DNA of 64,000 nt from NCBI RefSeq assembly GCF_000429645.1, contig NZ_AUCG01000021.1:1-64000 (forward strand), in the 5' to 3' direction. Positions 33,907 to 41,747 of this stretch are shown piece after piece; positions within the stretch are counted from its first letter, which is position 1; each line of letters begins with the position of its first letter. The notes under the pieces were generated by a model that had not been told where the DNA came from, ran no database searches, and saw nothing but the letters and a program-made list of their open reading frames with translations. The position numbers were made by a program, and so were the translations under genes. This DNA comes from Niveispirillum irakense DSM 11586. GTDB lineage: Bacteria; Pseudomonadota; Alphaproteobacteria; Azospirillales; Azospirillaceae.

Positions 33907-34491
33907 ATGAACCTGCCACCTCTTGTCCAATCCTTCGTGCTGCATTTTGGAGAGATGGGCAGCCGATGGGGCATCAGCCGCACCGTGGGTCAGATCTATG
34001 CCCTGCTCTATCTCAGCCCCGTGCCGTTGAATGCCGACGACATGGTAGAGAAGCTGGGCTTCTCCCGGTCCAACGTCTCCATGGGGTTGAAGGAGTTGCA
34101 GGCCTGGAACCTGGTCCGCCTGCAGCATGTGCCGGGTGACCGGCGCGACTATTTCTCCACGCCTGATGATCTGTGGACCATCGTGCGGACCCTGGCGGAG
34201 GAACGCAAGAAACGGGAGGTGGACCCGACGCTTTCAGTTCTGCGCGATCTCCTGATGCAAAACCCCTCCAGCGAGGAGGAGCGGCACGCACAGGCACGCA
34301 TGCGTGAAACCCATGAGATGATCGAGCTGTTAACCGGCTGGTATGATGACGTTCGACGATTGGAGACCGAACGTCTTGTGCAGCTTCTGAGCCTGGGCGC
34401 CAAGGTCCAGAAAATCCTGGAAGTGAAGGACCGTCTGTTCAGCCTGCCCGGCTCTCGCGGCCGGAGCGATGACACCAAAGAGAGGGCCTGA
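33907..34491 (+). CDS. GbsR/MarR-family transcriptional regulator
   Basis: A 194-residue winged-helix regulator. The opening FVLHFGEMGSRWGISRTVGQIYALLYLSP is the GbsR-type N terminus, followed by the MarR-like helix-turn-helix (NADDMVEKLGFSRSNVSMGLKELQAWNLV) and wing (VPGDRRDYFSTPDDLW). The C-terminal half is a long helix for dimerisation. It lies 3 bp before cydA, an arrangement implying that it controls its own operon and therefore the bd oxidase, perhaps in response to redox state or respiratory inhibitors. No cysteine-based or heme-binding motif is evident. Confidence 0.88.
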   Translation: MNLPPLVQSFVLHFGEMGSRWGISRTVGQIYALLYLSPVPLNADDMVEKLGFSRSNVSMGLKELQAWNLVRLQHVPGDRRDYFSTPDDLWTIVRTLAEERKKREVDPTLSVLRDLLMQNPSSEEERHAQARMRETHEMIELLTGWYDDVRRLETERLVQLLSLGAKVQKILEVKDRLFSLPGSRGRSDDTKERA

Positions 34492-34494
34492 GCC

Positions 34495-35859
34495 ATGGAT
34501 GCGATCGTTCTGGCGCGAATGCAGTTCGCGGCCAACATCTCCTTCCACATCCTATTTCCCACCATCACCATCGCCCTGGGTTGGGTGCTGCTGTTCTTCA
34601 AGCTGCGCTTCAATGCCACGGGCGATCAGAAATGGATGGGCGCCTACCGGCTGTTCGTGAAGGTATTTGCGCTTTCCTTTGCACTGGGGGTCGTCTCCGG
34701 CATCACCATGTCCTTCCAGTTCGGCACCAACTGGCCGGGCTACATGGAAAAGGTGGGCAATGTCGCCGGGCCCTTGCTGGCTTACGAGGTGCTGACCGCC
34801 TTCTTCCTGGAAGCCACCTTTCTGTCGATCATGCTGTTCGGCACGGGCCGGGTGCCGGATTGGCTGCACACCACCGCCACCTTCCTGGTGGCCTTGGGCA
34901 CCACCTTCTCCGCCTTCTGGATTCTGGTTCTGAACAGTTGGATGCAGACCCCGGTCGGGTTTGAAATCCGGGACGGCGTGGTGCATGCAACGGATTGGCT
35001 GGCCATCCTCTTCAATCCGTCCATGCCCTATCGGCTGGGCCATATGCTGCTGGCATCCTTCCTGACCGCCTCCTTCCTGGTGGCCGGCTTGTCGGCCTAT
35101 CGCTGGCTGCGGGGCGATCGGGGCGCTGATGTAATGGCCGCGCTCCGCACGGGCGTGACCCTAGGCGCTGTGCTGATCCCCGTTCAGATCCTGGTGGGCG
35201 ACATGCACGGTATCAATACGCTGGAACACCAGCCCGCCAAGGTCGCTGCCATTGAGGCCAACTGGGAAACGCAGGGGCGCATGCCCTTATTGCTGTTCGC
35301 CTGGCCGGACGAGCAGGCACAGGAAAACCGGTTCGAGATCGGCATTCCCACCCTGGGCAGCATCATCCTGCGCCATGATCCGGATGGGGTGATCCCCGGC
35401 CTGAAGGATTTTGAAGGCAAGCATCCGCCTGTGAAGCCGGTTTTCTTCGCCTTCCGTGTCATGGTCGGGGTGGGCATGTTGATGCTGGTCGTGTCCTGGG
35501 CAGCGGTCTGGCAGTTGCGGCGGCGGGGGCAGCCGACACCCTGGCTGGCACGCGCCCTGGTCGGCATGACCTTTGCCGGCTGGGTCGCCACACTGGCCGG
35601 CTGGTATGTGACGGAGATCGGGCGCCAGCCCTGGCTGGTGACCGGGGTGCTGACCACGGCCGACGCGGCATCCAACGTGGCTGGCGGCGCCATTGCCGGC
35701 ACACTTGTCATGTATCTCGCCCTCTATGTGCTGCTGCTGGCTGCCTATGTCACGGTGTTGTTCAAGCTGGCCGGCAAGGCAGCCGCAGGGGCATTGCCCC
35801 CGGACCCGGCACCCCCGCAAGCCAATCCGGTGGTCGCCGCCGTCACCCAGGATCGATAG
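34495..35859 (+). CDS. cydA: Cytochrome bd-type quinol oxidase subunit I (cyanide-insensitive, short Q-loop type)
   Basis: A 454-residue inner-membrane protein with about nine helices, oxidising ubiquinol and reducing O2 without pumping protons. Heme ligands correspond to His18 (RMQFAANISFHILFP) and His183 (YRLGHMLLASF). The quinol region has GRMPLLLFAWPDEQAQENR, and the GRQPW motif is intact in YVTEIGRQPWLVTG. The protein is much shorter than E. coli CydA because the Q-loop is short, as in the CioA group known for low cyanide sensitivity. Cotranscribed with the upstream regulator and downstream cydB. Confidence 0.95.
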   Translation: MDAIVLARMQFAANISFHILFPTITIALGWVLLFFKLRFNATGDQKWMGAYRLFVKVFALSFALGVVSGITMSFQFGTNWPGYMEKVGNVAGPLLAYEVLTAFFLEATFLSIMLFGTGRVPDWLHTTATFLVALGTTFSAFWILVLNSWMQTPVGFEIRDGVVHATDWLAILFNPSMPYRLGHMLLASFLTASFLVAGLSAYRWLRGDRGADVMAALRTGVTLGAVLIPVQILVGDMHGINTLEHQPAKVAAIEANWETQGRMPLLLFAWPDEQAQENRFEIGIPTLGSIILRHDPDGVIPGLKDFEGKHPPVKPVFFAFRVMVGVGMLMLVVSWAAVWQLRRRGQPTPWLARALVGMTFAGWVATLAGWYVTEIGRQPWLVTGVLTTADAASNVAGGAIAGTLVMYLALYVLLLAAYVTVLFKLAGKAAAGALPPDPAPPQANPVVAAVTQDR

Positions 35860-35869
35860 GAGAAACCCC

Positions 35870-36883
35870 ATGGAAGCGTCACTTCTGGCCGATGGTGGCT
35901 GGCTGCCACTGGCGTTCGCCATCCTGATGGGGCTGGCCATCCTGATATATGTTGTCCTGGATGGTTATGATCTGGGGGTCGGCATGCTGATGGCGACCGC
36001 CGGGGATGAGGAGCGCGACCTGATGGTGGCCTCCATCGGTCCCTTCTGGGATGCGAACGAGACCTGGCTGGTGCTGGGCATCGGGCTGCTTCTCGTCGCC
36101 TTTCCCATCGCACATGGCATCGTGCTGACCGCCCTGTACATTCCGGTGGCCTTGATGCTGCTGGGCCTGATCCTGCGCGGCGTGGCATTCGAATTCCGCG
36201 TCAAGGTCGATCCTGAGCATAAGGGAATGTGGACCCGGATTTTCATCGCCGGCTCCCTGCTGGCCTCCCTGGCACAGGGCTATATGCTGGGCCAGTATAT
36301 CCTTGGCTTTGAAGAGGGGTGGGGCGGGCAGGCCTTCTCTTTATTGACGGCTGTCTGCCTGGCGGCGGCCTATGTCTTCATCGGGGCCGGCTGGCTGGTG
36401 ATGAAAACGGAAGGCGCCTTGCAGAAACGGGCCGTCCGCTGGGCGCAACTGACCCTCTGGCTGGCCGCCTTAGGCATGGCGGCAGTATCACTGGCAACGC
36501 CCTTGGTCAGCAGCCGCATTTTTGAGAAATGGTTCAGCCTGCCCAACCTGTTCCTGCTGATGCCGATCCCGGCGGCAACAGCCATCCTGTTTGCCGGTCT
36601 GGCCTTTCTGTTGCCCCGCATGCCCTTGCAGGGTGACCGTCTCGCCTGGGCACCCTTTGCCGGCGCAGTGGGCATATTCCTGCTGGGCTTCCACGGGCTC
36701 GCCTACTCTTTCTTCCCCTTCGTCGTGCCGGATCAACTTACCATCTGGCAGGCGGCAGCGGCCCCGGAGTCGCTGCTGATCACCTTTATCGGTGCCTGCA
36801 TCGTGTTGCCTTTCATCGGCGGTTACACCGTCCTGGCCTATCGGGTCTTCCGGGGCAAAGCCTCTATCCTGACCTATCATTAA
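35870..36883 (+). CDS. cydB: Cytochrome bd-type quinol oxidase subunit II
   Basis: A 337-residue membrane protein with eight predicted helices. It contains the family N terminus FAILMGLAILIYVVLDGYDLGVGML, the GPFWDANETWLVLGIGLLLVAFP motif and RGVAFEFRVK. It stabilises the hemes in subunit I. The ATG follows GGAG in ATAGGAGAAACCCC, 10 bp after cydA. I see no CydX-like small ORF or cydCD nearby. A hairpin (CGGCCCGATCC/GGATCGGGCCG, 36890-36928) directly after the stop is the probable operon end. Confidence 0.95.
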   Translation: MEASLLADGGWLPLAFAILMGLAILIYVVLDGYDLGVGMLMATAGDEERDLMVASIGPFWDANETWLVLGIGLLLVAFPIAHGIVLTALYIPVALMLLGLILRGVAFEFRVKVDPEHKGMWTRIFIAGSLLASLAQGYMLGQYILGFEEGWGGQAFSLLTAVCLAAAYVFIGAGWLVMKTEGALQKRAVRWAQLTLWLAALGMAAVSLATPLVSSRIFEKWFSLPNLFLLMPIPAATAILFAGLAFLLPRMPLQGDRLAWAPFAGAVGIFLLGFHGLAYSFFPFVVPDQLTIWQAAAAPESLLITFIGACIVLPFIGGYTVLAYRVFRGKASILTYH

Positions 36884-36889
36884 GGCAAT

Positions 36890-36928
36890 CGGCCCGATCC
36901 TCCGTTTTGGCTTCACGGGATCGGGCCG
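36890..36928 (+). terminator. Hairpin closing the cydAB operon
   Basis: A perfect 11-bp GC-rich inverted repeat with a 17-nt loop begins 7 bp after the cydB stop. No long U-run follows, so termination efficiency is uncertain. Confidence 0.5.
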
Positions 36929-37038
36929 GTCCGGCTGTGATATATTCAGCAATCATAAAGAAACCACTTTACCCGGACCTCAAACCCTTTGTACTAGTCC
37001 AAATAACCTCGGACCTGCCGAGTGGCCAGATCGCTTCC

Positions 37039-37061
37039 CTACCTTTAAAATAGTAAGGTAG
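37039..37061. promoter_or_regulatory. Dyad in the bacteriophytochrome promoter region
   Basis: CTACCTT (37039-37045) and AAGGTAG (37055-37061) form a perfect 7-bp inverted repeat with an AT-rich 9-nt spacer, about 38 bp before the bphP start, in a low-GC stretch that must hold the promoter. It may be an operator or a 5'UTR hairpin. Confidence 0.4.
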
Positions 37062-37098
37062 TTTCTGGATTCTTTATCGTCGCCATCAGGAAAGGTGC

Positions 37099-39342
37099 AT
37101 GACTTCCCCTCCTGCCCCTCCAGACCTTTCCGCCTGTGCGCGAGAGCCGATCCATATTCCCGGTAGTATCCAGCCATTTGGCTTTCTATTGGCATTGTCA
37201 TCGGATTCTCTTCGCATCCGTCATGTCAGCGCCAATATCGGCGATTATGTCGACCTGCCCCCCGACCGGGTGCTGGGACGCCTGCTGACCGATATCCTTC
37301 CGGACCTGCCGGGAGAGTTGGTAGAGGCCATCGCCGCCACTACCGAAGGGCAGGCGCATTATATGCGCCTTGTCGCCCTTCACCTGTCCGACGCTGGCCG
37401 CAGATTTCATGCGATTACGCATCGCAGCGGTGATTTCATCATCTTGGAGATGGAAGAGGAAAAGGCGATCGCCCCCTCTTCATTCCAGGATGTTTATCCG
37501 CTGGTCCGCTCCTTCGTCGAAACATTGCACCAGAAGGACGATATAGGCGCGCTTTGCAACCTGGCGGCGCGGGAAGTACGGCGTATTACAGGCTTCGACC
37601 GGGTGATGGTCTATCGTTTCGACGATCATTGGCACGGAACCGTTGTGGCGGAGGATCGGAACGAACAGCTTTCCTCCTATCTGGACCTGCGCTTCCCCTC
37701 CTCCGACATTCCGGCCCAGGCCCGCGCCTTATATCGCCGTAATCGGCTGCGAATGATCGCAGATGCCGCCTACATCCCCGTTCCGCTGCTGGGCTTGCCG
37801 GAGGATAGCCAGGAGCCGCTTGATCTGAGCTTATCGGTACTGCGCGCTGTTTCACCCGTGCATCTGGAATATATGCGCAATATGGGGACTTATGCGTCCA
37901 TGTCGGTATCGCTGCTGTGCGACGGCCGGCTTTGGGGACTGATTACCTGCCACAACAGCACGCCTTTCCATATTCCGTTCCATGTCCGCGCCGCCTGCGA
38001 TCATCTGGGGCAGGTTCTTTCGCTCCAACTTGCTGCCCGGGAACGGGTAGCCCAGTCTGAGCGACGGAATGAGTTGCGGTCCATCCAGGTTCGACTGCTG
38101 GCCCATATGGCGGAGTCTGATACGTTCATTGATGGCCTGGTGCGCAGTGAATCGGAACTGTTGCGTCTGACCAATTCCCAGGGCGCCGCCATCCTGTTCG
38201 GCGGCGACCGCATCCTGCTGGGCCGTGCCCCCAGCGGTGAAGAGGTTGATGCCCTGGTCAACTGGCTGGTCGAAAAGGGAGAGCGCGAGCTTTACACCAC
38301 CGACCGTCTGCCCCAGGAATGGGAAGAAGCCGGACGTTTCAAGGATGAGGCAACTGGCGTCCTGGCCATCAGCATTTCGCAGATCCATCCGGCCTATGTA
38401 CTGTGGTTCCGGCCTGAGGTGGTGCAAACGGTGAAATGGGGTGGTGAGCCAGAAAAGGCGATTGATGCGGAAGGACGCATCCACCCCCGTAAATCCTTCG
38501 CCATTTGGAAGCAGACCGTCAGCCTGACCTCCCTGCCCTGGGACGAGGCAGAAAAGGCCGCCGCCCAGGAGCTGCGCTCCGCCATCGTCGGAATCGTCCT
38601 CCGCAAAGCAGAGGAATTGGCCGCCCTGACAGCGGAGTTGCGCCGGTCCAACAAGGAGTTGGAGGCGTTCTCCTACTCCGTGTCCCACGATCTTCGCGCG
38701 CCCTTCCGCCACATTGTCGGGTTTGCCGAACTGTTGCGGGAACGAGAAGGGGACCGGGTCAGCCCGCGAGGCCGGCATTATATCGACAGCATAATCGAAG
38801 CCGCCTTCTCTGCCGGTACGCTGGTGGATAATCTGCTCAGCTTCTCCCAGATGGGCCGGGCCGCCCTGCATCTGCGCCGAACCGACATGAATAATGTGGT
38901 GGAGGAAGCGCGCCACCGGCTGATGACCGACCTGGATGGACGGTCAATCCGGTGGAATGTCGAGCCGCTGGGTCAGGTCTATGCCGATCCGGCCATGATC
39001 CGGCTGGTGATGCAGAATCTCTTATCCAACGCCCTCAAATTCACCCGTGATCGCGATCCGGCCGAGATCACGGTTACCGCCGTCCCAGGCGCGAGTGAAG
39101 AGGGTGATCTGCTCCGTTTCGAGGTCCGGGACAATGGCGTTGGCTTCGACATGACATATGTGGATAAGCTTTTTGGCGTTTTCCAACGTTTACACCATGT
39201 CGAGGAATTCGAGGGCACAGGCATTGGCTTGGCTAATGTACGCCGTATCATTGAGCGCCATGGCGGCCGCACTTGGGCTGAGGGCGAAGAAGGCAAAGGC
39301 GCATCCTTCTTTTTCACCTTGCCACGCTGGAAGGGGGAATGA
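37099..39342 (+). CDS. bphP: Bacteriophytochrome histidine kinase
   Basis: A 747-residue soluble red/far-red photoreceptor kinase. Cys13 (LSACAREPIHIPGSIQPFG) is the covalent biliverdin attachment site. A PAS domain (about 18-115), a GAF domain with the chromophore-pocket FPSSDIPAQ (Asp203) and His255 (VHLEYMRNMG), and a PHY domain (about 315-495, tongue with PRKSF-like HPRKSFAIWKQ) follow. The output is HisKA with phosphoacceptor His530 in SYSVSHDLRAPFRHIVGFAEL, and HATPase_c with LLSNALKFTRD, DNGVGFD and GTGIGLANV. The response regulator gene starts on the next base after its stop. Biliverdin is supplied by the heme oxygenase three genes down. Confidence 0.97.
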   Translation: MTSPPAPPDLSACAREPIHIPGSIQPFGFLLALSSDSLRIRHVSANIGDYVDLPPDRVLGRLLTDILPDLPGELVEAIAATTEGQAHYMRLVALHLSDAGRRFHAITHRSGDFIILEMEEEKAIAPSSFQDVYPLVRSFVETLHQKDDIGALCNLAAREVRRITGFDRVMVYRFDDHWHGTVVAEDRNEQLSSYLDLRFPSSDIPAQARALYRRNRLRMIADAAYIPVPLLGLPEDSQEPLDLSLSVLRAVSPVHLEYMRNMGTYASMSVSLLCDGRLWGLITCHNSTPFHIPFHVRAACDHLGQVLSLQLAARERVAQSERRNELRSIQVRLLAHMAESDTFIDGLVRSESELLRLTNSQGAAILFGGDRILLGRAPSGEEVDALVNWLVEKGERELYTTDRLPQEWEEAGRFKDEATGVLAISISQIHPAYVLWFRPEVVQTVKWGGEPEKAIDAEGRIHPRKSFAIWKQTVSLTSLPWDEAEKAAAQELRSAIVGIVLRKAEELAALTAELRRSNKELEAFSYSVSHDLRAPFRHIVGFAELLREREGDRVSPRGRHYIDSIIEAAFSAGTLVDNLLSFSQMGRAALHLRRTDMNNVVEEARHRLMTDLDGRSIRWNVEPLGQVYADPAMIRLVMQNLLSNALKFTRDRDPAEITVTAVPGASEEGDLLRFEVRDNGVGFDMTYVDKLFGVFQRLHHVEEFEGTGIGLANVRRIIERHGGRTWAEGEEGKGASFFFTLPRWKGE

Positions 39343-39795
39343 ATGTCGGACCTGAAACCGATTTTATTGGTCGAAGACAATCCCAAGGATATCGAACTGA
39401 CCCTGGCCGCCCTGGAACGGTGCGGCCTTGCGAATGATGTCGTGGTTGCCCGCGACGGGGCCGAAGCGCTGGATTATCTGCACCGTCGCGGGCGGTTTGC
39501 CAGCCGCAACACGGTAGACCCTGCCGTGGTCCTGCTGGACCTGAAGCTGCCCAAGGTGGATGGGCTGCAGGTATTGGAAGCGCTGAAAGGAAGCCCGCAG
39601 ATGCGGGCCCTGCCCGTGGTGATGCTGACCTCCTCCCGCGAGGAGTGCGATCTGGTGCGGTCCTACCAGCTCGGCGTCAATGCCTTCGTGGTCAAGCCTG
39701 TGGATTTTCAGGAATTTTTCGCTGCGATCCGCGACCTTGGCATGTTCTGGGCCGTCCTGAACGAGCCGCCCCCCCGCATTCCCGGTGGTCCATGA
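39343..39795 (+). CDS. Single-domain response regulator (phytochrome partner, Rcp-like)
   Basis: A 150-residue CheY-like receiver with no output domain. The acidic pair sits in LLVEDNPKD, the phosphoacceptor is Asp66 in AVVLLDLKLPKVDG, the Ser/Thr switch is in VVMLTSSRE, and the lysine in FVVKPVDFQEF. The segment ALDYLHRRGRF and the DLKLPKVDGLQVLE style are typical of phytochrome-associated Rcp1-like regulators, which dimerise through the C-terminal helix. It is the obvious acceptor of phosphate from bphP and overlaps the next kinase gene by 4 nt. Confidence 0.95.
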   Translation: MSDLKPILLVEDNPKDIELTLAALERCGLANDVVVARDGAEALDYLHRRGRFASRNTVDPAVVLLDLKLPKVDGLQVLEALKGSPQMRALPVVMLTSSREECDLVRSYQLGVNAFVVKPVDFQEFFAAIRDLGMFWAVLNEPPPRIPGGP

Positions 39796-41186
39796 CAACA
39801 TCCGTTGCGGGTTCCAGCCCGATCAACATTCTGCATGTGGAAGACAGTGCCGTCGATGCCGAATTAGTGCGCGAACGGCTGGCAGAAACCGGCCTGACTT
39901 TTACTCTGGACCGGGTGATGACCCGGCAAGGTTATGTTCAGGCGCTGACAGAGAAAGATTATCATCTGATTCTGTCCGATTATGCCCTGCCCTCTTTCGA
40001 TGGGCATAGCGCGCTGGCTTTGGCACAGGAACAGGTGCCGGATATCCCCTTCATCTTCGTTTCCGGCGTGCTGGGGGAAGAGGTTGCGGTGGAATCCATG
40101 CAGCGGGGCGCTGTTGATTTTATTGGTAAACAGCGGCTGCAGCGCCTGCCGGCGGCTGTTCTGCGGGCCTTGGCAGAGGCCAAGCGCCGCCAGCAGCATC
40201 GCGAAACCGAAGAAGCCTTGAAAGCCAGCGAAGCCTGGCTGCGTTTTGTGCTGGATGCCAGCCGTCTGGGAAGCTGGGACCTGGATGTCGAAAAAGGCAC
40301 TGTCGCTATCTCAGACATGTGCGCCGAACATTTAGGCCTGCAGCCAGGCACGGTGACCCGGCAGACAATCCGCGATGCGGTCCATCCCGATGACCTGCAA
40401 CGGGTGAGGGATGCGGTGGAGACGGCGCTTAACAGCCAGTCCGACCTGACGGTGGAGTGTCGCGTTCCGCAGCCAGATGGCAGCATGCGCTGGGTCCAGA
40501 TCCGCGGGCGCGGCACCTATCATGAAGCCGGCATGCGCATGGCCGGGATCACCCTGGACATGACCGAACGCCGGCAGGCGGAAGAACGTCAGGCCCTGCT
40601 GATGCAGGAGGTGGATCATCGCGCCAAGAACATGCTGGCCGTCGTGCTGGCCATGGTGCGACTGACCCCCATGGTGTCACGCGATAGTTTCGTGCAGACG
40701 ATTGAAGGGCGCATTGCCGCCCTGGCCCGCGCCCACACCCTGCTGGCCCGCAGCCGCTGGGAAGGGGCGGAACTGCGCCAACTGGTGCATGAGGAGATCG
40801 CCCCTTACGCCAATTCCGTCAACGCTGCCGGCCCTTCCATCCTGCTGGTGCCGGAGGCAGCCCAGGCCTTCGCCATGGTCCTGCATGAGCTGGCGACAAA
40901 TGCCGCCAAACATGGCGCCCTGTCCCTGCCCGGTGGCACCGTCAGCATCCGCTGGGCGCTTGTCGATGACGGTCGGCGCCTGACGGTGGAATGGAACGAG
41001 CAGGGTGGCCCGCCCATCACAGCCGCCCCCACCCGCCGCGGCTTCGGTACATTGGTCATCCGGCAGAATATGGAACACCAACTGGCTGGCAAGGTGGAGA
41101 TCGTTTGGGATCCGGAAGGATTACAGGTTGCGATGAATGTTCCGCAAAATGCCGTCGTTCGAAGGGTTGTTACAGAGACAGAATGA
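39792..41186 (+). CDS. REC-PAS-HWE-family hybrid sensor histidine kinase
   Basis: A 464-residue cytosolic protein. Residues about 10-130 are a receiver domain with Asp63 in LILSDYALPSFDG. Residues about 150-265 are a PAS-PAC (FVLDASRLGSWDLDVEKG, HPDDLQRVRDAVE, WVQIRGRGTYHEAGM). From 270 on is an HWE kinase: phosphoacceptor His276 in LMQEVDHRAKNMLAVVLAMV, and ATPase motifs VLHELATNAAKHGALS, LTVEWNEQGGPP and GFGTLVIRQNM. No membrane helix is seen. With an N-terminal receiver it can itself be a phosphorelay target of the upstream phytochrome, passing the light signal on, perhaps to the general stress response as HWE kinases often do. The downstream target is not encoded here. Confidence 0.92.
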   Translation: MTTSVAGSSPINILHVEDSAVDAELVRERLAETGLTFTLDRVMTRQGYVQALTEKDYHLILSDYALPSFDGHSALALAQEQVPDIPFIFVSGVLGEEVAVESMQRGAVDFIGKQRLQRLPAAVLRALAEAKRRQQHRETEEALKASEAWLRFVLDASRLGSWDLDVEKGTVAISDMCAEHLGLQPGTVTRQTIRDAVHPDDLQRVRDAVETALNSQSDLTVECRVPQPDGSMRWVQIRGRGTYHEAGMRMAGITLDMTERRQAEERQALLMQEVDHRAKNMLAVVLAMVRLTPMVSRDSFVQTIEGRIAALARAHTLLARSRWEGAELRQLVHEEIAPYANSVNAAGPSILLVPEAAQAFAMVLHELATNAAKHGALSLPGGTVSIRWALVDDGRRLTVEWNEQGGPPITAAPTRRGFGTLVIRQNMEHQLAGKVEIVWDPEGLQVAMNVPQNAVVRRVVTETE

Positions 41187-41743
41187 ATGATGGTACCTTA
41201 TTGTTCCGCTTACGGACGGAAACCGAGCCGCAGCATAAGGCCCTGGAAGACGCGCTGGCCCTGATGGATGCAGGGCTGACCCTTGCGCATTATCAGACGC
41301 TTCTCCAGCGGTTCCACGCTTTCTGGTGCGATTGGCAGCCCCTGGCGCATGGGCTGCTGCGTACGGAAGGCGACCTTCTGGCCGGACGCGACCGCACGCC
41401 GCTTCTGGCGCAGGATCTGGCGTTCTTCGGTCTGCCCCACCTGACACCGACGGCAAGACCGATGCCAGCATTGGCCGATGCGGATGCCGCACTCGGATCG
41501 CTTTATGTCATGGAGGGATCGACCCTGGGCGGACAGGTCATTGCCCGCCATCTGGAGCGCCATTTAGGCCTGACCGATGGCAATGGCTATCGCTATTTCC
41601 AGGGCTATGGGGCGCGGAATGGTGCGATGTGGGCGGCGATGCGGGCCAGACTGGCTCTGGTCCCCGCCGAAAGCACAGCCGCCGACCGGGCGGTGGCCGC
41701 CGCCGCAGAGACGTTCAGCCTCCTGCGGCAGCGGTTGGGATAA
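41183..41743 (+). CDS. bphO: Heme oxygenase (biliverdin-producing), phytochrome-associated
   Basis: A 186-residue enzyme cleaving heme to biliverdin, CO and iron with O2 and electrons from a ferredoxin-type donor. The proximal heme ligand is His18 in LRTETEPQHKALEDALAL. Distal-helix features appear in LGSLYVMEGSTLGGQVIARHLERHLGL (conserved glycine-rich G-S-x-L-G-G). Length and pattern match bacterial BphO/HO-1-like enzymes. It overlaps the kinase by 4 nt at the operon end, so chromophore synthesis is tied to photoreceptor expression. It converges with emrB 4 bp away. Confidence 0.93.
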   Translation: MNDGTLLFRLRTETEPQHKALEDALALMDAGLTLAHYQTLLQRFHAFWCDWQPLAHGLLRTEGDLLAGRDRTPLLAQDLAFFGLPHLTPTARPMPALADADAALGSLYVMEGSTLGGQVIARHLERHLGLTDGNGYRYFQGYGARNGAMWAAMRARLALVPAESTAADRAVAAAAETFSLLRQRLG

Positions 41744-41747
41744 GCGG

